A stretch of DNA of 6,972 nucleotides from VFKU01 sp038916785 (GTDB taxonomy: Bacteria > Hydrogenedentota > Hydrogenedentia > Hydrogenedentales > GCA-2746185). Both the position numbers and the translations under genes were made by a program. The notes beneath the pieces are model-generated. The model was not told the DNA's origin and ran no database searches. It saw only the letters and a program-made list of their open reading frames with translations. Of this stretch, positions 1 through 5,114 are shown one piece after another (the first letter of the stretch is position 1; every line of letters begins with the position of its first letter). Location of the stretch: assembly GCA_038916785.1 (NCBI GenBank), contig JBCLBO010000113.1:1-6972 (forward strand). Direction: 5' to 3'.

Positions 1-53
1 GCTCCGGGAGCGGAAATGGCGGCCCAAGCGGCCACGACTTAACTTAAAATGCT
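1..53. other. Left edge downstream of phzF-like gene
   Basis: No gene is visible in these 53 bases. GCTCC-G-GGAGC (1-11) is a small palindrome cut by the window edge. A GGCC-CAAGC-GGCC stem (about 22-34) is too weak to call a terminator. Confidence 0.4.
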
Positions 54-851
54 CTAGACCAATTCGCCGCGCATCACGGTGATCGCCCGGCCGCCGAGCG
101 TGACGCGATCGGGACCGGCGGCAACGCGGATTTCCGCGCCGCGCGCCGAGGCCTGAAGCGCGAGAAACTCGTCCTGGCCCAAGCGGGCCTGCCAATAGGG
201 CCCCAAAACGCAGTGCGCGGAGCCGGTCGCCGGGTCTTCGTTCACTCCGAGCCGCGGGCCGAAGAAGCGCGACACGATGGCGTACTTGGCGCCAGGGTTT
301 GCGCGAGACGTCACGATAATTCCGTTGTGATTCACCTTTTGCAACGCAGAAAAGTCTGGGCGGCACTCGCGGACCGCCTGCTCCGAGGCGAGTTCCAGGA
401 CGAGATGCCGAAGCCGATCACATAGGGCGGCGGCGACAGCCTTCACGCCCAGCGCGGATTCCGCGTCTTTGGGCGCCGCGACCCCTCGAACAGTCTCCCG
501 TGGAAAACTCACCTCGATCCAATCGCCATTGAGTCGAGCGGTCAATAGGCCGCTGCGCGTGTGGAAGCGACACTCGGCTGTCGCGGGCACGATGCCGTCC
601 TGCCAGAGTACGTGCGCGGCGGCCACCGTCGCGTGGCCGCAGAGGTCGACCTCGACCGTCGGCGTAAACCAGCGCAAGCCGAAGCCGTCCACGCCCGGCA
701 CGAGGTAGGCCGTCTCCGAGAGGTTCATTTCCATCGCGACGTTCTGCATCCATCCGGCGTCCGCCTCACGGCCCAACACACAAATCGCCGCCGGATTGCC
801 GCGAAACGCTTCGGAGGTAAACGCATCCACTTGCGTAATTCGTTGTCCCAC
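54..851 (-). CDS. PhzF-family isomerase/epimerase-like protein
   Basis: This is a 265-residue protein of the PhzF/DapF fold, whose characterised members isomerise or epimerise small carboxylated metabolites by acid-base catalysis. The N-terminal signature is present: ITQVDAF, then GNPAA at 18-22 and NLSET at 43-47, where Glu46 matches the catalytic Glu of PhzF. The first half-domain also has DLCGHAT (69-75). The second half-domain carries NEDPATGSAH (204-213), the typical ligand-binding loop. Length is close to the usual 260-300 residues. I chose the GTG start at 851 because GGAGGG lies at 865-860, eight bases upstream, and family homology begins right after it. A longer reading from TTG at 911 adds 20 unrelated residues. 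The gene stands alone and is divergent from the lytic transglycosylase. No signal peptide or membrane segment is visible, so it should be cytoplasmic. The substrate cannot be inferred, and a role in phenazine synthesis is not implied. Confidence 0.93.
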   Translation of the reverse strand: MGQRITQVDAFTSEAFRGNPAAICVLGREADAGWMQNVAMEMNLSETAYLVPGVDGFGLRWFTPTVEVDLCGHATVAAAHVLWQDGIVPATAECRFHTRSGLLTARLNGDWIEVSFPRETVRGVAAPKDAESALGVKAVAAALCDRLRHLVLELASEQAVRECRPDFSALQKVNHNGIIVTSRANPGAKYAIVSRFFGPRLGVNEDPATGSAHCVLGPYWQARLGQDEFLALQASARGAEIRVAAGPDRVTLGGRAITVMRGELV

Positions 852-859
852 GCGGTATA

Positions 860-865
860 CCCTCC
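860..865 (-). promoter_or_regulatory. Ribosome binding site deciding the phzF-like start
   Basis: GGAGGG on the minus strand, eight bases before a GTG codon (851-849). It is the strongest Shine-Dalgarno sequence near this gene and favours the 265-residue form over a longer TTG start at 911. Confidence 0.7.
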
Positions 866-933
866 ATGGGTCTCTGCCACGACCCCGGGGCCATGCAGAC
901 TCTATTCGCAAAAAGAGGATTGATGGATATTCA

Positions 934-939
934 CAGATG
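934..939. repeat. Left target-site duplication of the MITE-like element
   Basis: CAGATG directly abuts the left inverted repeat and is repeated exactly at 1079-1084 next to the right one. Confidence 0.6.
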
Positions 940-1078
940 GAGCTGTTGAAAAAGTGAGTTTCGTCGAATCGCGGCGTTCAACGCGACGACGAAAAATCGA
1001 GTTTCGTTGGCATTTTCATCGAACGAATCGGTTACGTGGGTAGCCCATCCGGGTTAAAGAGGGCTTTTTCAACAGTTC
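940..1078. mobile_element. MITE-like non-autonomous element, 139 bp
   Basis: The ends are inverted repeats: GAGCTGTTGAAAAAG at 940-954 and CTTTTTCAACAGTTC at 1064-1078, matching at 14 of 15 positions. CAGATG occurs immediately outside both ends (934-939 and 1079-1084), as expected for a 6-bp target duplication. The interior is too short for a transposase and has no credible ORF. It contains a hairpin with a 13-bp stem (959-994, a 2-base bulge, loop GCGTTCAA), a second with 6-bp arms TTCGTT/AACGAA (1003-1027) and a small TGGG-TAG-CCCA hairpin (1037-1047). It lies between two divergent genes, a common MITE position. Ends of the type TGTTGAAAAAG occur on DDE-transposase insertion sequences, but I cannot name the parent family. 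The structure is seen directly; mobility is inferred. Confidence 0.72.
959..994. other. Strong stem-loop inside the MITE-like element
   Basis: TTTCGTCG (959-966) pairs with CGACGAAA (987-994). After a 2-base bulge (AA), TCGCG (969-973) pairs with CGCGA (982-986), leaving an 8-base loop. The 13 pairs are all Watson-Crick. No T-run follows, so it is not a standard terminator. It fits the internal palindromes common in MITEs and REP-like elements. Confidence 0.7.
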
Positions 1079-1084
1079 CAGATG
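1079..1084. repeat. Right target-site duplication of the MITE-like element
   Basis: CAGATG directly abuts the right inverted repeat and is identical to 934-939. A 6-base chance match exactly at both boundaries is unlikely but possible. Confidence 0.6.
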
Positions 1085-1135
1085 TCTTATTTTTTGAAGC
1101 AGCCCCTTGACTACGAGGCGATTCTGCCCAAACCA

Positions 1136-1164
1136 TTGCCTTCCAAGCACACCAGTGCTATAGT
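1136..1164 (+). promoter_or_regulatory. Sigma-70-type promoter for the lytic transglycosylase
   Basis: The -35 box is TTGCCT (1136-1141). After a 17-base spacer comes the -10 box TATAGT (1159-1164), preceded by TG at 1156-1157 to give an extended -10. Transcription would start near 1171, about 36 bases before the chosen ATG, and the transcript would include its ribosome binding site. The promoter lies outside the MITE-like element. Confidence 0.65.
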
Positions 1165-1206
1165 CGCGCATTGAATTGGACATGGGTGAGTAAAGAGTTT
1201 ACCGCT

Positions 1207-2505
1207 ATGCGCTGCCGGTTTCCACAATTCCCCGCGAAATCCTTGTGTCTGGGATCCATTCCCGCAATCTTGTCCCTGTGCCACTTCGCCGCTGCCGACT
1301 CGATTGTCGTGGGCGGTAAGCGCTATGACGACATCTATCTAGGCGTCGGGACCCATGTCTACTACGTCCAGAATCCTGCGGACGGCTCGATGTTTGAGGT
1401 CCCGAAGTCGGAGGTCCGCGAGAAAGACATTACGATCTCCCCGGATCGCGAGACGCGGCGCCGGCTGCGCGATCAGTGGCGTCAGCGCCGCATGAACAAG
1501 ACCTTCGAGACGCCCGCGACGGCCGAGCCCGGGCCGGCGTCTACCGTTTCTACGCCCGAGGATCGATCTAAACCGAGGGCCGTCCCGGCGCCGGCGCCGC
1601 GCGAGCAAGCGGCGGTGAAGCCGCTGGCCAAACCCGTCGTCATCAGCGGATTTGGTCTGGAGACAAAGAAGGATGTGGGCGCGGTCATTGGCAATATTCC
1701 TCAGCGCGGCGGGTTGAAAGGGCGCAAAGTGTTTATGGACGCCCAGGGCACACCGGTCTTGACGAACACGCCCGACGAGTTCAGCGGCCGGCCCGAATAC
1801 GTCGAAGTGACGCTGCATTACGAACAGATCGAAGTGCCGGAGCGTTTCCGGCCGGCCTCGGCGGCCCCGGCGGCGGCCGTCGCCAGGAAGAAAGTGAACG
1901 GCGACAACTCGATCGGCGAGATTGTGGAGTACTATGCCGGCCGCTACGCGCTAGACCCGTCGCTGGTATATGCGATCATCAGAGCAGAGAGCGGCGGAAA
2001 CAGGTATGCGGTGTCAAGCGCGGGCGCGCGGGGCTTGATGCAGTTGATGCCCGGCACGGCGCGCGAGATGGGCGTGAAGGACATCTTCGACCCCGCGGAA
2101 AACATCGCGGGTGGCACGCAGTATTTGGCCAAGTTGCTCAATCTGTTCGACAACAACGCGACCTTCGCGCTTGCCGGCTACAACGCCGGACCGGGCAACG
2201 TCCGAAAGTACGGCGGCGTGCCGCCGTTCAAGGAAACGCAGGACTACGTCCGCCGAGTGAAACAGTACCAGCGGCAGATTGGGAAAGCGGGGGCGACTCG
2301 CCTCGCAGTGGACTCATCCGAACCGGTGGACAACGACTATCTCCCGCCGGAGAGCAAGAAGTACTACAGGATCGTTCTCGACAACGGCCTCACGGTCGCG
2401 GCGGAACAGGTGTACCTCGAGAACGACCGGTACATCTATGTTTTCAAAGGGCGCTCCGGCCATTTTACGAAGGAAGCCGTCGTCCGCGTGATCGAGCCTA
2501 GCTAG
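1207..2505 (+). CDS. Secreted SLT-family lytic transglycosylase
   Basis: A 432-residue exported murein lytic transglycosylase that cleaves the MurNAc-GlcNAc bond of peptidoglycan to give 1,6-anhydro ends. Residues 1-30 look like a signal peptide: basic start, hydrophobic core, then Ala-Ala-Ala before Asp31. The order after that is a beta-rich module (31-75), an Arg-rich stretch, a Pro/Ala-rich linker (about 104-146), a DUF4124-like segment (about 172-215), the SLT catalytic domain (about 236-355) and a C-terminal beta-rich module (386-432). The catalytic domain has Glu261 in RAESGGN, GLMQLMPGTA (276-285) and GYNAGPG (324-330), the hallmarks of family 1 enzymes. ATG 1207 is preferred because AAAGAG (1192-1197) lies nine bases upstream, the signal peptide starts there, and the promoter would begin transcription near 1171, at a longer TTG start. 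The two terminal modules resemble each other and may bind the wall or a partner. The exact MltC, MltD or Slt type is not assignable. Confidence 0.93.
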   Translation: MRCRFPQFPAKSLCLGSIPAILSLCHFAAADSIVVGGKRYDDIYLGVGTHVYYVQNPADGSMFEVPKSEVREKDITISPDRETRRRLRDQWRQRRMNKTFETPATAEPGPASTVSTPEDRSKPRAVPAPAPREQAAVKPLAKPVVISGFGLETKKDVGAVIGNIPQRGGLKGRKVFMDAQGTPVLTNTPDEFSGRPEYVEVTLHYEQIEVPERFRPASAAPAAAVARKKVNGDNSIGEIVEYYAGRYALDPSLVYAIIRAESGGNRYAVSSAGARGLMQLMPGTAREMGVKDIFDPAENIAGGTQYLAKLLNLFDNNATFALAGYNAGPGNVRKYGGVPPFKETQDYVRRVKQYQRQIGKAGATRLAVDSSEPVDNDYLPPESKKYYRIVLDNGLTVAAEQVYLENDRYIYVFKGRSGHFTKEAVVRVIEPS

Positions 2506-2533
2506 GTTTCTGCGCCGCATTGCCGCTACACGC

Positions 2534-2562
2534 TTTCCAATTTTTCCCGGTGCTGCTACCAT
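2534..2562 (+). promoter_or_regulatory. Possible promoter for the TPR gene
   Basis: TTTCCA (2534-2539), a 17-base spacer and TACCAT (2557-2562) with an upstream TG (2554-2555). Each box matches four of six consensus positions. The gene could equally be read through from the lytic transglycosylase, since no terminator is visible in the 87-base gap. Confidence 0.35.
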
Positions 2563-2592
2563 GCCCGGTCAGGCGCAAGGAGTGTGGACGCG

Positions 2593-3015
2593 GTGGCGAT
2601 TGGGGAACGCATAGAGGAATGGCGGGACCGGCTGTTTGACGCCGGGGGACGCCTGGCGCGCAGGTGGCTGCCGGAGTTGGCGCCGCCGCCGGATCGGGGC
2701 AACCACAAAGAGGCTGTCGCGTTTCTCGAGCGCGGCCGGAAGGCCTACAACGCGAAGAACTACTCCGTCGCGGAGGAGTTGTTCCGGCAGGCGGTCTCGG
2801 CCGACGAGGCCTATTCCAAGGCCCACTACTATCTTGGTCTGGCGCTCTATAAGCAGAGCGACTCTCAAGCGGCAGTCCGCGCGTGGACCCGCGCGACGGA
2901 GGTGGATCCGACCGGAACGATGGGTCTGAAGGCGGCGCGGAAGTTGAACTACGTGAAACGGGGTCTCAGCCGCACCATAGAGGAACTCCAAGGCCGCCTG
3001 CCGAGGAAGAAATAA
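2593..3015 (+). CDS. Small TPR-repeat protein
   Basis: A cytoplasmic protein of about 140 residues with no signal peptide or membrane segment. Two tetratricopeptide repeats are visible: about 38-71 (ERGRKAYNAKNYSVAEELFRQA) and about 72-106 (HYYLGLALYKQ, then AWTRATEVDP). Their Tyr, Gly, Ala and Pro sit at the usual TPR positions. A charged N-terminal helix with several Trp and Arg (1-26) precedes them, and a Lys/Arg-rich helix follows. TPRs mediate protein-protein contacts, and the partner is unknown. The start is uncertain. AAGGAG at 2577-2582 lies ten bases before GTG 2593 but only one base before GTG 2584, so I prefer 2593; the longer form adds three residues. It follows the lytic transglycosylase on the same strand by 87 bases and may be co-expressed with it. 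Two repeats are few for a stable solenoid, so it may dimerise or need a partner. Confidence 0.82.
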   Translation: MAIGERIEEWRDRLFDAGGRLARRWLPELAPPPDRGNHKEAVAFLERGRKAYNAKNYSVAEELFRQAVSADEAYSKAHYYLGLALYKQSDSQAAVRAWTRATEVDPTGTMGLKAARKLNYVKRGLSRTIEELQGRLPRKK

Positions 3016-3048
3016 CGGACAAAGGGCCTACAAATCCCAACGATCGTA

Positions 3049-3069
3049 GCATGGGCGGCTCGCCCATGC
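3049..3069. repeat. Perfect 9-bp hairpin, REP-like
   Basis: GCATGGGCG (3049-3057), loop GCT, then CGCCCATGC (3061-3069). The stem is perfect. No T-run follows, so it is a poor intrinsic terminator, though it could protect the 3' end of the TPR transcript. Hairpins of this CATGGGC type are often dispersed intergenic repeats; copy number cannot be judged here. Confidence 0.6.
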
Positions 3070-3098
3070 GGGTCCATGGCGGCGGGAGTAGGGTATTG

Positions 3099-3124
3099 TT
3101 AGAAGCTCTAAGCCCTGAAAGGGC
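3099..3124. repeat. Two abutting perfect hairpins, REP-like
   Basis: TTAGA-AGC-TCTAA (3099-3111) is followed with no gap by GCCCT-GAA-AGGGC (3112-3124). Both have 5-bp perfect stems and 3-base loops. The second resembles GCCCTGAAAGGGC intergenic repeats that I recall from several environmental bacterial phyla. There is no T-run. Confidence 0.5.
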
Positions 3125-3160
3125 GCACTAATTCCTTCTGAATTTGCTTTAAGTCTATGT

Positions 3161-3178
3161 GTTACAGTCAGTTACAGT
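3161..3178. promoter_or_regulatory. Tandem GTTACAGT repeat, possible operator
   Basis: GTTACAGT occurs at 3161-3168 and 3171-3178, spaced exactly 10 bases apart, or one helical turn. The pair lies about 30 bases upstream of a sigma-70-like -35 box (3208), where an activator might bind. The regulator is unknown. Confidence 0.35.
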
Positions 3179-3207
3179 ATATTTTCTCTCAAAACCCCTG
3201 TTTCGCC

Positions 3208-3236
3208 TTGACCTCCACCCCCCGCGCTGGTATCGT
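3208..3236 (+). promoter_or_regulatory. Sigma-70-like upstream promoter of the flgM-like gene
   Basis: TTGACC (3208-3213), a 17-base spacer and TATCGT (3231-3236), with TG at 3228-3229 making an extended -10. Transcription would start near 3243. This would give basal expression in addition to the sigma-28 promoter downstream, as with the two-promoter control of flgM in Salmonella. Confidence 0.5.
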
Positions 3237-3278
3237 GTCGCCACGCTGCAAGGAAATTATGGAGAGGGAGCAATCGGC

Positions 3279-3306
3279 TAAAGGTTTTCGGCTGGCGCGC
3301 CGATAT
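3279..3306 (+). promoter_or_regulatory. Sigma-28 (FliA/SigD) promoter of the flgM-like gene
   Basis: TAAA (3279-3282, within CTAAAGG) and GCCGATAT (3299-3306) are separated by 16 bases. The known sigma-28 consensus is TAAA, about 15 bases, then GCCGATAA or GCCGATAT, so both boxes match with a spacer one base longer. Transcription would start near 3313, leaving a leader of about 47 bases that contains the ribosome binding site. Its position before an FlgM-like gene, a known sigma-28 target, makes a chance match unlikely. Confidence 0.72.
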
Positions 3307-3345
3307 ACCCGGTAAGCGGAAGGGCGAAGCACCACCGGCCCAATG

Positions 3346-3351
3346 AAGGAG
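3346..3351 (+). promoter_or_regulatory. Strong ribosome binding site of the flgM-like gene
   Basis: AAGGAG eight bases before ATG 3360, near-optimal spacing. It is among the best plus-strand Shine-Dalgarno sites in the window and fixes the start. Confidence 0.75.
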
Positions 3352-3359
3352 TTGGACAC

Positions 3360-3650
3360 ATGGTTGGAATCCAAGGGGTAGGAGGCCCGCAAGAGCCCCG
3401 TCCCGACCGATCCTCCGGCGTCCGCGACTCACGGCCCAGCCCATCCGCAGACCAGGAGTCCGCGTCCGATGGAGTCGTCATCAGCAGTGGGGCGCAGGCC
3501 GCCGCCGTGTTGGTGAGGAGTCTCCAGTCCGGTGCGGACGAAATCCGCGCCTTGCGCGTCGAAGCGGCCAAGCAGGCCATCGAGCGCGGCGACTATCGCC
3601 GTCCCGATGTCGTGAAGGTCGTCGCCGAGAAGATTAGCCGGTTGCTCTAG
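3360..3650 (+). CDS. flgM: FlgM-like anti-sigma-28 factor
   Basis: A 96-residue protein resembling FlgM, which binds sigma-28 and keeps late flagellar genes off until it is exported through the finished hook-basal body. The C-terminal third (about 59-96) has the family pattern: an acidic/basic helix EIRALR, then AIERGDY, then a helix rich in Val and Ala ending in AEKISRLL. The N-terminal half is Pro/Ser/Gly-rich and probably disordered, with a V-I-S-S-G-A-Q step like the usual Ser-rich start of the domain. The length matches FlgM. ATG 3360 is set by AAGGAG eight bases upstream. A sigma-28 promoter match directly upstream supports the identity and suggests autoregulation through the sigma factor it inhibits. 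No other flagellar gene is in the window, so identification rests on the short C-terminal motif and the promoter. Confidence 0.78.
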   Translation: MVGIQGVGGPQEPRPDRSSGVRDSRPSPSADQESASDGVVISSGAQAAAVLVRSLQSGADEIRALRVEAAKQAIERGDYRRPDVVKVVAEKISRLL

Positions 3651-3665
3651 GAGCGCTCTCGCTCC
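3650..3665 (+). other. Stem-loop between flgM-like and rlpA-like genes
   Basis: GGAGCG (3650-3655), loop CTCT and CGCTCC (3660-3665) form a perfect 6-bp stem. It starts on the last base of the flgM-like stop codon and ends nine bases before the rlpA-like ATG. Without a T-run it is not a clear terminator. It could hold back rlpA translation or mark a processing site. Confidence 0.45.
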
Positions 3666-3674
3666 GGGGCATCT

Positions 3675-4088
3675 ATGCACGTACCGTTTACCGCACGTAT
3701 TGTCTGCACGCTCTTGATTATCGGCGCCGCCACCTGCGGCAGCGCGCCCCGCTTCGAGCGGGACGCTACCTCCGGTCCGGCGCTCTCGACCTCGACCGGT
3801 GTTGCTTCTTGGTACGGTTCGGGTTTCGATAGCAAGCAGACCGCGTCCGGCGAGCGCTTCAACCAGAACCACCTGACCGCCGCGCACAAGACCCTTCCCT
3901 TCGGCACTGTCGTCCGCGTGATGAACCTCCAAAATGGCCGCAGCGTGGAGGTGCGCATCAACGACCGCGGTCCCTTTATCCGGGGCAGAGTCATCGACCT
4001 CTCGAAGGCCGCGGCCCAGGAAATCGGCCTCATCCAGCAGGGCATAGGCCGGGTCGAACTCCGAGTCCTGAGTATGCCGGGCCGATAA
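3675..4088 (+). CDS. rlpA: RlpA-like septal-ring/lytic transglycosylase-type lipoprotein
   Basis: A 137-residue exported protein with a double-psi beta-barrel. RlpA proteins bind peptidoglycan, and in Pseudomonas RlpA is a lytic transglycosylase for glycan stripped of its peptides. Residues 1-20 are a signal peptide ending GAAT before Cys21, a weak but plausible lipobox. The domain spans about 42-134 and is typical: GVASWYG (42-48), ASGERF with Glu60, AAHKTLPFGT (69-78), INDRGPF with Asp97 (95-101) and VIDLS with Asp108 (106-110). It lacks the C-terminal SPOR domain of E. coli RlpA (362 residues), so it is a minimal form and may not be drawn to the septum by denuded glycan. No Shine-Dalgarno precedes ATG 3675; the nearest AGGAG is over 20 bases away inside a hairpin. 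It begins 24 bases after flgM-like and is probably in the same transcript. Confidence 0.9.
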   Translation: MHVPFTARIVCTLLIIGAATCGSAPRFERDATSGPALSTSTGVASWYGSGFDSKQTASGERFNQNHLTAAHKTLPFGTVVRVMNLQNGRSVEVRINDRGPFIRGRVIDLSKAAAQEIGLIQQGIGRVELRVLSMPGR

Positions 4089-4157
4089 GTCCAACAGGTG
4101 GAAGCCGCGTCCCGCCGCTTCAGTCCCTAAGCGTTCACCACGCCCCAGTCGAATCGA

Positions 4158-4985
4158 ATGCGGACCCTCGCAATTCATACCGGCGCCATCGGCGATTTCC
4201 TGCTCGCGTGTCCTGCGCTCTCGGCGGACTCCGCTGACGGCAGCCTCGAACTCGCCGGCTACCCGGAGCGGCTCGAGTTGGCCGGCGCCGGGGGAATCGC
4301 CCGCGCGGGGCACGACCTCGATCGGATCGAGTTTCATACGATCTTTGATCGTCCGTCGGAGAGATTGCGGACCTTCCTAGCGCGATTCGATCGGGTGATC
4401 GTTTGGATGCGCGATCCCAACGGCGCGATCGCGCGCGGCCTCGTTGATTGTGGCGTCACCCGCGCGGACGTGTTTCCAGGCTTGCCGGATACCCACTGGA
4501 CGCGCCACGCGAGCGAGTACTATGCCCACTGCCTCGGCCTGCGCGATCTGCCGCCGCTCCGTCTCGCGATTGCGCCCGCCGGGCCGCCACTGGACGTCGT
4601 GATTCACCCGGGTAGCGGCAGCCTGGCCAAGAATTGGCCCATCGAGCGCTTCGTCGATCTGGCCGGAATGCTATGCGAACGCGGCCGGCGCGTGACCTGG
4701 TGCGCCGGACCCGCCGAAATCGAGCGTGGCGCGGTTGGTCATCTATCGGGCGAGGTCTTGCGCTGCACGTCGTTGGTGGAGTTGGCGGGTCGCATTGCGG
4801 CCGCGCGCCTATACATCGGGAACGACAGCGGGATCACGCATCTGGCCGTGGCGCTCGGGGTGCCGGCGGTGGCGATCTTCGGATCGACGGACCCCCGGGT
4901 CTGGGCGCCGCGTGGAGAGAATGTGCGCGTGCTCCGGGGGAGCCCGTGGCCCAGCACCGGCGAAGTGATCTCGTTGACGCCGTAG
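4158..4985 (+). CDS. Glycosyltransferase family 9 (heptosyltransferase-like)
   Basis: A 275-residue GT-B enzyme of the ADP-heptose:LPS heptosyltransferase family, which acts on the cytoplasmic face of the inner membrane and adds sugars to the lipopolysaccharide core. The N-terminal loop GAIGDFLLACPAL (9-21) is the family's acceptor-side signature, whose Asp (here Asp13) is catalytic in WaaC. The C-terminal half has HPGSGSLAKNWP with Lys158 (150-161) and GNDSGITHLA (221-230) with Asp223 and His228, which contact the nucleotide sugar, then FGSTDP and WAP. It is shorter than E. coli WaaC or WaaF (about 320-350), mainly through a compact N-terminal half. ATG 4158 starts at the conserved strand; there is no clear Shine-Dalgarno. 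It follows the rlpA-like gene by 69 bases and may be in the same transcript. Whether the sugar is heptose is unknown. Confidence 0.9.
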   Translation: MRTLAIHTGAIGDFLLACPALSADSADGSLELAGYPERLELAGAGGIARAGHDLDRIEFHTIFDRPSERLRTFLARFDRVIVWMRDPNGAIARGLVDCGVTRADVFPGLPDTHWTRHASEYYAHCLGLRDLPPLRLAIAPAGPPLDVVIHPGSGSLAKNWPIERFVDLAGMLCERGRRVTWCAGPAEIERGAVGHLSGEVLRCTSLVELAGRIAAARLYIGNDSGITHLAVALGVPAVAIFGSTDPRVWAPRGENVRVLRGSPWPSTGEVISLTP

Positions 4986-5007
4986 TCGCGTGAATCGTTG
5001 ACGAAGT

Positions 5008-5027
5008 ATGGTCCTACCAAGGGCCAT
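5008..5027 (+). terminator. Weak stem-loop after the glycosyltransferase
   Basis: ATGGTCC (5008-5014), loop TACCAA and GGGCCAT (5021-5027) pair over seven positions with one G-U. It starts 23 bases after the stop codon. No T-run follows, so it is at best a weak or Rho-assisted terminator. Confidence 0.3.
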
Positions 5028-5091
5028 GTCGCCATTGCAGGGCGCACGATTGACGGTGAGCAGTCTCGGCGCAACGACTCGACAGTCTCGA

Positions 5092-5106
5092 CTTTTTCAA
5101 CATCCT
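5092..5106. repeat. Possible solo end of the MITE-like element
   Basis: CTTTTTCAACA (5092-5102) is identical to the first 11 bases of the right inverted repeat at 1064-1074, and 11 of 15 positions match overall. No second end or target duplication is seen nearby. It may be a relic of a related element or a chance match. Confidence 0.3.
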
Positions 5107-5114
5107 GCTAGAAT
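5106..5114 (+). promoter_or_regulatory. Extended -10 promoter of the uracil-DNA glycosylase gene
   Basis: TGCTAGAAT combines an extended TG with TAGAAT, five of six bases of the -10 consensus. No good -35 lies 17 bases upstream. Transcription would start near 5121, only about five bases before ATG 5126, so the mRNA may be almost leaderless. This fits the lack of a Shine-Dalgarno sequence. Confidence 0.5.

Noticed and set aside
852..911. N-terminal extension of the phzF-like gene from TTG 911
   Set aside because: The 20 extra residues are Arg/Trp/Pro-rich, unlike the family, and the strong GGAGGG site falls inside them, eight bases before GTG 851.
2113..2130. Sigma-54-like TGGCACG with a TTGGC step inside the SLT gene
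   Set aside because: It lies within coding sequence for conserved residues and has no gene start downstream, so a chance match is likely.
3259..3315. Short upstream ORF of 18 codons before flgM-like (MEREQSAKGFRLARRYTR)
   Set aside because: It has an AAGGA-like site four bases upstream but overlaps the sigma-28 promoter boxes, which explain the sequence better. It could be translated only from the upstream promoter.
3243..3345. Cyclic-di-GMP (GEMM-type) riboswitch in the flgM-like leader
   Set aside because: GCAATCGGCTAAAGG and CCCGGTAAGCGG looked loosely similar, but the conserved GCAAACC segment and the three-stem layout are absent. The sigma-28 promoter accounts for the key bases.
3429..4337. 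Minus-strand open frame of 302 codons opposite flgM-like, rlpA-like and GT9
   Set aside because: It crosses three genes and their spacers, has no domain, and has the composition of an antisense shadow.
5061..5090. CAGTCTCG repeated at 5061-5068 and 5083-5090
   Set aside because: Two 8-base copies 22 bases apart are suggestive of an operator, but nothing else supports one and the spacer is short.
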